The translations under genes were made by a program, and so were the position numbers. A stretch of DNA of 64,000 nt from positions 4,650,001-4,714,000 of the forward strand of contig NZ_OZ245757.1 of assembly GCF_965227505.1 (NCBI RefSeq), given 5' to 3'. The notes beneath the pieces are model-generated. The model saw only the letters and a list, made by a program, of their open reading frames with translations. It did no database searches and had not been told where the DNA came from. Positions 1 through 7,138 of the stretch are shown one piece after another. Position 1 is the first letter of the stretch. Each line of letters opens with the position of its first letter. This DNA comes from Pelagibius sp965227505. GTDB taxonomy: Bacteria; Pseudomonadota; Alphaproteobacteria; Kiloniellales; Kiloniellaceae.

Positions 1-34
1 AGCAAAAAACGTCCAGAGGCGGGAGGAACGCAGC

Positions 35-1015
35 GTGAAAGTTCTCATCACCGGGGGGGCGGGCTTCATCGGCCTGCGGTTGGCGCAGGCATTGCTGCAG
101 CGCGGTAGCCTCACAGCCCCCGATGGGGCCCAGGCGGCCATCGATTCCCTGCTGCTGTTCGATGTCGCGGCACCGGCGGAGCGCCCGGCCTGGGCCGACG
201 AGCGGGTGGTCTTCCAGAGCGGCGACATCTCCGATGCGGCGACCGTTGCCGGCCTCGTCGACCGTGACGATATCGCCGTTTTTCATCTGGCTTCCGTCGT
301 CAGCGGAGGCGGCGAAAAGGATTTTGATCTCGCGATTCGGGTCAATCTGCACGGCGGCTTGAACGTTTTCGAGGCCTGCCGTGCCCGTGGCGGCCTGCCG
401 CGCGTCGTGTTCGCCAGTTCCATCGCGGTTTTCGGCGGTGCGGGCATGCCCGCCGTTGTGGGTGACAGCGTCAAGCAGACGCCGCAGACGACCTATGGGA
501 TGACCAAGACCGTCTGCGAACTGCTGGTGAACGACTACACGCGCAAAGGCTTCTTCGACGGTCGCTCCGCGCGGTTGCCGACAGTGATCGTAAGGCCCGG
601 CAAGCCCAATCAGGCGGCTTCCAGCTTCGTATCCGGACTCTTTCGCGAGCCTTTGAACGGGGAGCCTTGCAAGATCCCGGTGGCGCCGGAAACCGTCATG
701 CCGGTGCTTGGCTACCGCTCGATCGTCGACGGCTTCATCGCCCTGCATGAGGTTGAGGGAGCGGCCCTGGGGGACGACCGCGCGGTCAGCCTGCCGAGTT
801 TTACGGTCACTGTTGCGGAAATGATCGAAGCCCTGAGACGGGTGGGCGGCGCGCGCGCGTTGGGAGAGATCGTCTTCGAGCCTGACCCCTTCATCGAGCA
901 GATCGTTGCCGGCTGGCCAAAGGACGCTTCTTATGAGCGCGCCACGGCGCTTGGCCTCCCCAAGGACGCGAGCCTGGATGCCATCGTGGAGGCTTACATC
1001 GAGGATTATCTGTGA
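35..1015 (+). CDS. denD: D-erythronate dehydrogenase-like NAD-dependent epimerase/dehydratase (DenD)
   Basis: A 326-residue cytoplasmic extended-SDR protein. The N-terminus carries the Rossmann motif GGAGFIG (residues 7-13). The catalytic region has the Ser of FASSIAVF and the YGMTK motif (YxxxK) near residue 153. Family members of this type oxidise D-erythronate to 2-keto-D-erythronate with NAD; that assignment rests on overall resemblance and on context. A GGGAGGAACG Shine-Dalgarno precedes the ATG. Its stop overlaps the dgoK start by 4 bp (1012-1015), so it is translationally coupled to two 2-keto-3-deoxygalactonate genes. The operon probably handles several aldonic acids. The exact substrate could differ, because NAD epimerases are hard to separate by sequence. 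The promoter lies before the window. Confidence 0.8.
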   Translation: MKVLITGGAGFIGLRLAQALLQRGSLTAPDGAQAAIDSLLLFDVAAPAERPAWADERVVFQSGDISDAATVAGLVDRDDIAVFHLASVVSGGGEKDFDLAIRVNLHGGLNVFEACRARGGLPRVVFASSIAVFGGAGMPAVVGDSVKQTPQTTYGMTKTVCELLVNDYTRKGFFDGRSARLPTVIVRPGKPNQAASSFVSGLFREPLNGEPCKIPVAPETVMPVLGYRSIVDGFIALHEVEGAALGDDRAVSLPSFTVTVAEMIEALRRVGGARALGEIVFEPDPFIEQIVAGWPKDASYERATALGLPKDASLDAIVEAYIEDYL

Positions 1016-1965
1016 CCGCGCCGCGCCCCGTCATTGCGGTCGACTGGGGCACATCATCGCTTCGCGCCTATGCCCTGGGTTCCGAGGGTGCGATCCGGGA
1101 TCGCCGGGCCTCGGACGCGGGGATTCTGCGGGTTCCGGAGGGAGATTTTGCGGCCGTCTTCCGACAGCAGATCGGCGGCTGGCTGGACGAGCAGCCGGAC
1201 GCGCTGGTGGTGATGAGCGGCATGATCGGCAGCCGGCAGGGCTGGATGGAGGTGCCCTATTGCCCCTGTCCCTGCGATCTTTCCATGCTGGCCGGTGGTC
1301 TGCGACGTCTGGACTGGCCGGATGCGCAGCGCTGGCCGGGGGTCGAGGTCTGGGTCGTCCCCGGGCTCAGTACCGAAACCGCGCCCGGTCTGCCCGATGT
1401 GATGCGTGGCGAGGAGGTTCAGATTTTCGGCGCCTTGCCCGATCTGTTTCACGAGCGCGCTCTGATCTGTCTGCCCGGCACCCACAGCAAGTGGGCGAGT
1501 GTCGCAGATGGTGCGGTGACAGGCTTTGCAACCTACATGACCGGGGAAGTCTATGACGTTCTCCAGGAGCACTCCATTCTCGGCCGCCTGATGACCGAGG
1601 AACCGGCGGCGGCGGACGCCTGGTTCGAGCAAGGGGTCACGCTGGGCGCCGAGGGTGCCTTGCTGCATGTACTGTTTTCGGCGCGCAGCCGTGTGCTCAG
1701 CGGCGACCTTCCGGAAACCGCCGTGCGCAGTTATCTCTCGGGATTGCTGATCGGCCATGAAGCCGCTGCGGCGCTGCGCGATCTCGTGCGCCCGCCACCA
1801 CAGGTCGCTTTGCTCGGCGCGCCGGCGCTGGAGACGCTTTACGAGGTTGCCTTGTGCAAACTCGGGTGCGATGTAAGGCGTCTCGATGCCGAGGTGGCAG
1901 CCAAGGGCCTGTTTCAGGTGGCATCCAGGCTGCTCGACGGCGATACCATCGCGGGGCTGCGATGA
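1012..1965 (+). CDS. dgoK: 2-dehydro-3-deoxygalactonokinase
   Basis: A 317-residue sugar-acid kinase of the DgoK family. It opens with the ASKHA-type phosphate motif VDWGTSSLRAYAL (residues 10-22) and has the family-typical LPGTHSKW segment near residue 154. It phosphorylates 2-keto-3-deoxy-D-galactonate at O6 with ATP in the De Ley-Doudoroff pathway. It starts with GTG overlapping the denD stop, and its own TGA overlaps the ATG of the aldolase gene (ATGA at 1962-1965). Three consecutive genes are therefore translated in a coupled manner. The length is normal for the family. I see nothing missing. Confidence 0.93.
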   Translation: MTAPRPVIAVDWGTSSLRAYALGSEGAIRDRRASDAGILRVPEGDFAAVFRQQIGGWLDEQPDALVVMSGMIGSRQGWMEVPYCPCPCDLSMLAGGLRRLDWPDAQRWPGVEVWVVPGLSTETAPGLPDVMRGEEVQIFGALPDLFHERALICLPGTHSKWASVADGAVTGFATYMTGEVYDVLQEHSILGRLMTEEPAAADAWFEQGVTLGAEGALLHVLFSARSRVLSGDLPETAVRSYLSGLLIGHEAAAALRDLVRPPPQVALLGAPALETLYEVALCKLGCDVRRLDAEVAAKGLFQVASRLLDGDTIAGLR

Positions 1966-2603
1966 GCGATCTCAAGTCTTGGATGGACCGGATGCCGCTG
2001 GTGGCGATCCTGCGCGGCGTGCGGCCGGAGGAGGTCGTGGCTGTCGGCGAGGCCTTGCTGGCCGAAGGGATCGGCATCATCGAGGTGCCTCTGAACTCCC
2101 CCAGGCCCTTTGACAGCATCGCGGCCCTGGCCGAGGCCTGCGGCGGCGAAGCCCTCGTCGGCGCCGGCACGGTGCTGGATCCCGCCGATGTCGAAAGGGT
2201 CGCCGGGGCGGGCGGGCGCCTGGTCGTCACCCCCAATGCGGGGGCGGCGGTCGTCAAGGCCGCAAAGGCCCGGGGCCTCTATGCTGTGCCCGGCTTTGCC
2301 ACGCCCACCGAGGGGCTGGCCATGATCGAGGCCGGCGCCGATGCGGTGAAGCTGTTTCCGGCCGAGGCCAATCCGCCGCCGGTGGTGAAAGCGATGCGCG
2401 CCGTCTTTCCGCCGGATCTTCCCGTCCTGGCGGTCGGCTCCATCACGCCGGAGAAGATTCCCGGGTATTGGGCCGCGGGGGGCCGGGGCTTTGGGTTGGG
2501 CGGCAGCCTCTACCGGCCCGGCGACGATGCGGCCGCAGTGGCAGGCCGCGTGCCTGCCTTCCGCGAGGCGGTGGCCGCAGCCAAGGCCGCAGGACCCAAC
2601 TAG
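1962..2603 (+). CDS. dgoA: 2-dehydro-3-deoxy-6-phosphogalactonate aldolase
   Basis: A 213-residue KDPG/KDPGal class I aldolase. It has the family start MPLVAILRGVRPEE, the GAGTVL segment near residue 65, and the Schiff-base lysine in AVKLFPAE (around residue 128). It cleaves 2-keto-3-deoxy-6-phosphogalactonate into pyruvate and glyceraldehyde 3-phosphate, the step after DgoK. The ATG at 1962 is preferred over an upstream in-frame start inside dgoK because it overlaps the dgoK stop and begins the conserved domain. It is the last gene of the denD-dgoK-dgoA operon. No regulator is visible in the window. Confidence 0.92.
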   Translation: MSDLKSWMDRMPLVAILRGVRPEEVVAVGEALLAEGIGIIEVPLNSPRPFDSIAALAEACGGEALVGAGTVLDPADVERVAGAGGRLVVTPNAGAAVVKAAKARGLYAVPGFATPTEGLAMIEAGADAVKLFPAEANPPPVVKAMRAVFPPDLPVLAVGSITPEKIPGYWAAGGRGFGLGGSLYRPGDDAAAVAGRVPAFREAVAAAKAAGPN

Positions 2604-2863
2604 AAGGAAGCGGACATCACGGGAGTAGCGACCACCGGGCCTGCTTCTGCCGGCGGCATATTAGGGTCCCGCTGCGAAGGAATGTTTAGTAGGAAGGTGT
2701 CAGAGAAGGCGAAATTACGAAATCAAGAATACATAAGAAGTGAAAGTGTTTGTCTTTTCTTGAGATTGGTGCCGCCTCGATATCTGATCTTGAGGTGGGA
2801 ATCAGATGCGAGATCTGATGCTCAATTTACTTGTGTGGCTGCCTAACCGGTTGAGGGCGTTCG
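2604..2863. other. AT-rich intergenic region after dgoA
   Basis: A gene-free stretch of 260 bp, AT-richer than its flanks. It has no T-tract terminator that I can see. It contains related words around GATATCTGATC, AATCAGATGC and GAGATCTGATGC (2777-2822), which could be an operator or merely low-complexity sequence. A promoter for the membrane-protein gene at 2864 should lie here, but I cannot assign -35 and -10 boxes. Confidence 0.35.
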
Positions 2864-3427
2864 ATGGAAAGGCTACCGCTTAGACCCCTCTTCTTCGTAC
2901 CTGCGTATTTGCTCCTTAGCTTTACGTCAGTTTATCCGGTTTTATTGGATATAGATTTTGCGGTGTTTTGGAGTCTTCTTCTTGGTTTGGGCGCCTTCGC
3001 CTTGCAGTTCACTTGGGCGTATCGCGCATTAGTATTTGTTTCAACGCGACTTCATTATCTACGGCACAGCGTTAGTGACCCTGAACCCCTATGGACAGCC
3101 CGCCGCATCTTACTGATGTTGACCGCATTTATTGCAGGTGTGGTTTTGTACAAAGGGTACCTGCAATCCGCGATGTTCAGCGGAACGCTTCTTGAAGAAC
3201 CTGTTGAATGGTTCTTGGCGATGGGGACGGCGATCCTGTTTTTTGGTTTTTTCTGGGTTCCAGCCCGCGCGGTGTGTGAAGCGGAGGCGGGGAGGAAAGT
3301 CCCTTTGCACAGCGTAGTGGGTACCTTTCTCTTGTTCGTCTACATTGTCATTGGGGCGCCTTTCATTTATCGGCGGCTGAAGGATATAGGCAACAAGACA
3401 GTTGGTGGATATGCCGACATGGGTTGA
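2864..3427 (+). CDS. Hypothetical membrane protein
   Basis: A 187-residue protein that I do not recognise. About five hydrophobic segments are visible, near residues 8-27, 33-59, 80-100, 116-137 and 149-170, so it is probably an inner-membrane protein. Charged, loop-like stretches lie between segments 2 and 3 and at the C-terminus. The gene and its 260-bp upstream region are clearly AT-richer than the surrounding DNA, and a broken IS3 element begins just downstream, so it was probably acquired by transfer. No partner gene is on the same strand. It is real judging by its coherent membrane topology and the absence of a better frame, but its function is unknown. Confidence 0.6.
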   Translation: MERLPLRPLFFVPAYLLLSFTSVYPVLLDIDFAVFWSLLLGLGAFALQFTWAYRALVFVSTRLHYLRHSVSDPEPLWTARRILLMLTAFIAGVVLYKGYLQSAMFSGTLLEEPVEWFLAMGTAILFFGFFWVPARAVCEAEAGRKVPLHSVVGTFLLFVYIVIGAPFIYRRLKDIGNKTVGGYADMG

Positions 3428-3543
3428 TCCCCTGTTCTTGACCGATCTCCCCGATGATTGCGACAGAGTGCGGAGATAGTGAAGTGCTCCCCAGAAGCTG
3501 CGCGATTTTAGGCAGGTCCGTTTCCTGATGAGGGAGACAGACG

Positions 3544-3810
3544 ATGAAGCGCAGCAGATTTGCTGGCGAGCGGATCATTGGGACCCTGAATGAGTATCAG
3601 GCTGACCTGTCGGCCGCCGATCCCCGCCGTAAACTCGGCATCAACGACGCCATCTTCTGGAAGCGGTGTTTCCGCTACGGCGGCATGGAAGTCTCCGACG
3701 CCAAGAGGCTGAAAGGCCTGGAGGAGGAGAACCGAAAGCTGAAGAAACTCCTGGCCGATCAGGTGCCCGAAAGCGCGACGCTCAATGAGACGCCCGGAAA
3801 AGACTTCTGA
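3544..3810 (+). pseudogene. IS3-family transposase OrfA, relic
   Basis: An 88-residue OrfA-type protein of the IS3 family. It opens MKRSRFAGERIIG, retains a degraded helix-turn-helix region, and then has the hallmark segment YGGMEVSDAKRLKGLEEENRKL-type leucine-zipper start near residues 56-75 (motif YGGMEVSDAKRL). It ends in GKDF, as family OrfA proteins do. Upstream is the usual GGAGACAGACG leader before the ATG. OrfA binds the IS ends and multimerises through the zipper. The catalytic half is missing: only a short remnant of OrfB follows in the -1 frame. The element is therefore dead, and this frame is open only by chance or recent decay. Confidence 0.8.
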
Positions 3811-3890
3811 AGCCGGGCTTGAGGAAAAACGACGTGTGCCGGGCAATCGAAGAAAAGGGTTGTTCGTAGCGTTGAGCCTGCAGGCCGCTA
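3798..3890 (+). pseudogene. IS3-family OrfB remnant (about 30 codons, two nonsense codons)
   Basis: In the -1 frame relative to OrfA, as expected for programmed IS3 frameshifting, the sequence reads KRLLKPGLRKNDVCRAIEEK and then GCS-stop-R-stop-ACRPL. Intact OrfB proteins read RRACxLV at this point, so TAG (3867-3869) and TGA (3873-3875) have replaced sense codons. An A-rich stretch suitable for slippage (GGAAAAGAC) lies at 3796-3804. The similarity ends abruptly at about 3890, exactly where the oppositely oriented parA-like gene stops. The DDE catalytic domain and the right inverted repeat are absent. Confidence 0.75.
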
Positions 3891-4556
3891 GAGCGGGATC
3901 TCACCACCGACCGCGATCTTGCCGATCTGCGGATCGCAGTTCTCGATGTAGCGCAGCAGGGGCGCCCAGTCCTCGCGCAGTTCTTCGATCCTCTGTCCCG
4001 GGAGATCGAAGATGCTGAGGCCCTGGCCGGCGATTTCGGTATAGACCGTCCGGTGGCGCAGGCGGCCCACCCCGACGTGGCCAACGCCGAGCATGAAGCT
4101 GTCCAACTGCGCGGCGGAGCGGGTGCCCAGCTGCACGCGGTTGCGCACCACAGCGACCGCGGTCTTGCTTTTGCGGATCGGCTTCAGGGAGTCCAGCTTT
4201 TTCAGGAACGCAGCCGTGGCCTCGACGTCGAAGCCCGATGGCAGGACCGGAACCACCACCACGTCGGCGATCCGCAGCAGGTCGTCGATCTTGCCCATCT
4301 TCATGGCCGCCGGCGAGTCGATCACCAGCCTGTCCACGGCTTTCGGCGGCTTGGCCTGGCCGTCACGCCAGTCGAGCGGCGTGATCCGGCCCGCCTCCTG
4401 CGGGCGCTTTTTGATCCAGCCGAGAGAACTGCCCTGCTTGTCGGCATCCGCCAGCGCCGTGCGCAGGCCGGCATTGGCAAAGACGGCGGCGAGATGGGTG
4501 GCGACCGTGGTCTTGCCACAGCCGCCCTTGGGATTGGCGACGAGAACCGTGATCAT
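3888..4556 (-). CDS. Orphan ParA/MinD-family ATPase
   Basis: A 222-residue P-loop ATPase. The deviant Walker A motif KGGCGKTT (residues 10-17) carries the signature lysine of the ParA/MinD class, and VIDSPA (near residue 78) is the Walker B/switch region. Members position DNA or protein cargo by ATP-dependent dimerisation. No parB gene or parS-like repeats are adjacent, so I would not call it a chromosome-segregation ParA; its cargo is unknown. The last codon and stop coincide with the edge of the IS3 remnant (3888-3890), so the C-terminus may have been reshaped by the insertion. It is followed by a CYTH-CHAD gene on the same strand, 75 bp upstream of its start. Confidence 0.85.
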   Translation of the reverse strand: MITVLVANPKGGCGKTTVATHLAAVFANAGLRTALADADKQGSSLGWIKKRPQEAGRITPLDWRDGQAKPPKAVDRLVIDSPAAMKMGKIDDLLRIADVVVVPVLPSGFDVEATAAFLKKLDSLKPIRKSKTAVAVVRNRVQLGTRSAAQLDSFMLGVGHVGVGRLRHRTVYTEIAGQGLSIFDLPGQRIEELREDWAPLLRYIENCDPQIGKIAVGGEIPL

Positions 4557-4631
4557 GCGGCCAAGCCTACCCCAAGTCCGCCCCGCTGCTCGACCGATTT
4601 CCGCGGCTCGGGCCCCCGTCAGCAGGATTTC

Positions 4632-6224
4632 TTAGCGAGGCGCCTCGTGCCAGAAGGGCTTGGTCCTGGCAAAGGCCTTCCAGGTCGCACGCATTTCCGG
4701 TTCGAACTGCGTGACGCCATGGGCGTACCAGCCGATGACCTTGCCGGCCGCCTGCTCAAGCCCGGCCGGGCGCCGGCGCCCCGCCTGCGGTCTGGTGAGA
4801 TCCGCCAGCAGGTCCTCGGCCACGGCGACGTCGTTCAGGTGGCCGAGGCTTTCCTGCAGGTTGCGCATTGCCTTGATGTAAGGCGCCGCCTTTTTCTGCG
4901 GATAGAGATCGCGGAAGAACTCTGTCGTGTAGCGCAGCTTTTTCATGCCGATGCGCACGCGGTGGCGCTGCTCGATGGACAGTTTGGCAAAGCGGCGCCC
5001 CAGCTTCAGGGTCTTGCCGTGACGTTTGCTCAGCAGCTTGTCGGCCAGGGTGATCAATGGCTGGTCGAGCCAGACCGCTTGCGCCGGTGTCAGGTCGGCG
5101 CAGTGCCAGGCTCGATCCTCCAGCCAGCCGCCCAGCTGCAGGATAAAGCGCGTATAGCGTGGGTCGCTGAGGGCGTGACGCACCTGCACATAAGCCTCCG
5201 CGCGGCGTTCGGTGACCGCCTTGCGGAGGACCGCCAGGTCCTTGTCGCCCTCGCGATTCAGCTCCAGCGGCGCCAGCAGGTCGGCCAGGAAGACATCCCA
5301 GTCCCGCGCGGGGCCGAGCGCGCCGAGGATCCAGCGCGCCTCCTCGTTCAGGCGGCTGCAGTGCTCGGGCGGCAGCAGTTCGGAGAACACTGAAAGGGCC
5401 GAGCGGAAGCGCCTGAGGCCGACGCGCAGCTGATGCACGCCTTCGGGATCGCTGCCATCCAGGGCCGCGGCCTCGTTCGCCGTCCAGTGGAGAAGACAGG
5501 ACTCGAAGATGGCCGCCAGGGCGTCGTCTGCCTTCATACCGGGCTTCAGGGCCAACGGCTTGGCGCGGTGCCAGGCGGGGCGCCGCCCGGTCGCCAGCGC
5601 GTATCCGCGCGCTGACTTGCTGCGGGTTTCCAGTTGGGTCGGCGCAATGTCCTGCAGCGACAGCGCAAGGTCGAAAAGCGCGCGCGGCGAGCCCTCGACC
5701 AGTTCCAGCTCGATCTCGGCGAGGGGCTGGACCGTCCCGGCAGCCTCGATCTGTCCGCGGTCGAAGGCGGCCTCGATGATTTTCAGGCGGCCGAGGGAGT
5801 CGGTGCCGTTCACCTGTTGTACTTCGCGGTGAACGCGGGTGGTGAATACCGGGCGCAGTTCGCCGGGCAGGATCAACCCCAGCGCGGCGCGGATGTTCGG
5901 GTCGTCGACGATATCGGGCTGCGGTTCGAGGGATGGGACCAGTCCCTCCCACTCGCTGCGGCTGAACAGGCCGGCAGCCTCTGCATCGCCGCTCTTGACC
6001 GTCTGGATGAAGCGCTCGCCGTCCCGGCGGATGCGGAACGCCAGCCCGCGCTTGCGCAGCCGCAAGTCCGCGGTGTCGTAGTAGACGTTCTCAAGGTTCT
6101 TGGTCTTGGGCGCTGATTCCTGACCGCCGCTGAGCTGGGGCGCCTGCCAGAGCCGCTCCAGGACCGCCGGTTCCGCCGTCAGCTTCAGTTCGATTTCCGT
6201 TCCGGTGGAAGGTTCACCCGCCAT
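4632..6224 (-). CDS. CYTH-CHAD domain protein (triphosphate tunnel metalloenzyme with polyphosphate-binding domain)
   Basis: A 530-residue two-domain protein. The N-terminal CYTH domain shows the metal/triphosphate signature EIELKLT (ExExK) near residue 10, and further tunnel residues such as YYDTADLRLRKRGLAFRIRR at about 55-75. The C-terminal CHAD domain (about 230-510) is helical and rich in His, Arg and Lys, with motifs VHQLRVGLRRFRSAL and RHRVRIGMKKLRYTTEFF. CYTH domains hydrolyse inorganic triphosphate, and CHAD domains bind polyphosphate; both roles come from family knowledge. The ATG at 6224 is preferred over an in-frame start 24 codons earlier because it directly precedes the CYTH signature. 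A SixA-like gene is divergent, a common association with CHAD proteins. Confidence 0.88.
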   Translation of the reverse strand: MAGEPSTGTEIELKLTAEPAVLERLWQAPQLSGGQESAPKTKNLENVYYDTADLRLRKRGLAFRIRRDGERFIQTVKSGDAEAAGLFSRSEWEGLVPSLEPQPDIVDDPNIRAALGLILPGELRPVFTTRVHREVQQVNGTDSLGRLKIIEAAFDRGQIEAAGTVQPLAEIELELVEGSPRALFDLALSLQDIAPTQLETRSKSARGYALATGRRPAWHRAKPLALKPGMKADDALAAIFESCLLHWTANEAAALDGSDPEGVHQLRVGLRRFRSALSVFSELLPPEHCSRLNEEARWILGALGPARDWDVFLADLLAPLELNREGDKDLAVLRKAVTERRAEAYVQVRHALSDPRYTRFILQLGGWLEDRAWHCADLTPAQAVWLDQPLITLADKLLSKRHGKTLKLGRRFAKLSIEQRHRVRIGMKKLRYTTEFFRDLYPQKKAAPYIKAMRNLQESLGHLNDVAVAEDLLADLTRPQAGRRRPAGLEQAAGKVIGWYAHGVTQFEPEMRATWKAFARTKPFWHEAPR

Positions 6225-6511
6225 CGATAGTGTCCGTACTCCTGATGTTTCCGTACGCTTGGTGATCGCATCCGCGTGCAGCGTGCGCCCCGGCATCCTG
6301 CCGTTCTTGCTTCCGAAGTCAGTCTATCGTGTTATGGACGCCAGCCCGCGCTCTAGCCGTCGGCCCTTCCGCTTGGATGCGCGCAAAAGGCGACGGTTTC
6401 GTTTTTGTTAGACTGTACCTTTGCGGATATTCGTCCATGCCCGCAAGTGAAAAGGCGCCGCCTCTCATTCTCTCTGGCCATCCCATAATCAAATGATTAG
6501 GAAACTCCCGG

Positions 6512-7033
6512 ATGCCCCATCTGTTGCTGCTGCGCCACGCGAAATCCAGCTGGGACGATCCCTCCCTGGCGGACTTTGATCGTCCTCTGGCGCCGCGCGG
6601 CGAAAGGGCTGCCCGGGAGATGGGGAAGTGGATCGGCAAGCGCAAGTGGCGCCCGACGCTGGTGCTGTGTTCCACGGCGGCCCGCGCGGTTCAGACCCTG
6701 GATCTCGTGCTGGCGGCGCTGCCGAAGGCGCCGGAGGTGCGGCTCTACAAGTCGCTCTATCTGGCACCGCCCAGCCGCATGCTGCGGCTGCTGGAAAGCC
6801 AGCCCGGCGATGCCGGCAGCATCATGATCGTCGCCCACAATCCGGGTATGGAGAATCTGGCGGCGCAGCTGGCCCGCGGCGACACCGCGCCCGCCGCCCG
6901 CCGCATGGCGGAAAAGTACCCGACAGCTGCGCTGGCGCACTTCAAGCTGGCGGCCTGGCCGCGGGCGGGACGGGCCACTGCCATGTTGCCTGCGGCTTTG
7001 AAGGACTTTATCCGCCCCCGCGACCTGGCCTGA
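6512..7033 (+). CDS. sixA: SixA-like histidine phosphatase
   Basis: A 173-residue member of the histidine phosphatase (phosphoglycerate mutase-like) superfamily. The catalytic RHA motif is at residues 8-10 (His9), and the second catalytic histidine is in MIVAHNPGME (near residue 109). SixA proteins dephosphorylate phosphohistidine in phosphotransfer or PTS-Ntr proteins. The short single-domain form and the divergent CHAD gene suggest a link to phosphate or polyphosphate metabolism, but the substrate is not shown by sequence. An AGGAAACTCCCGG leader precedes the ATG. A GC-rich hairpin follows at 7049-7067. Confidence 0.82.
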   Translation: MPHLLLLRHAKSSWDDPSLADFDRPLAPRGERAAREMGKWIGKRKWRPTLVLCSTAARAVQTLDLVLAALPKAPEVRLYKSLYLAPPSRMLRLLESQPGDAGSIMIVAHNPGMENLAAQLARGDTAPAARRMAEKYPTAALAHFKLAAWPRAGRATAMLPAALKDFIRPRDLA

Positions 7034-7048
7034 GACCGCCATGGAAGG

Positions 7049-7080
7049 CCGGGGCCGGAGGCCCCGGGGCACCGTGTTTT
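7049..7080 (+). terminator. Probable intrinsic terminator after sixA
   Basis: A perfect 8-bp stem CCGGGGCC (7049-7056), GGA loop, GGCCCCGG (7060-7067), followed after a short gap by TTTT at 7077-7080. It lies 15 bp beyond the sixA stop and before the Shine-Dalgarno of the dehydratase gene. The T-run is detached, so efficiency is uncertain. Confidence 0.45.
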
Positions 7081-7138
7081 CAAAGGCGGGAACATGCTCT
7101 AGCCTGCCGCAAAGAATCAATCAGGAGGAAACGGCCCC

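Noticed and set aside
3888..4556. Chromosome or plasmid partition locus
   Set aside because: Only a ParA-type ATPase is present; no ParB gene or parS-like repeats are adjacent, so a partition locus is not supported.
4053..5393. Long plus-strand open frame (446 codons) opposite parA and CYTH-CHAD genes
   Set aside because: It is antisense to two genes with clear domains and has a biased His/Gln/Arg-rich composition typical of frames opposite GC-rich genes.
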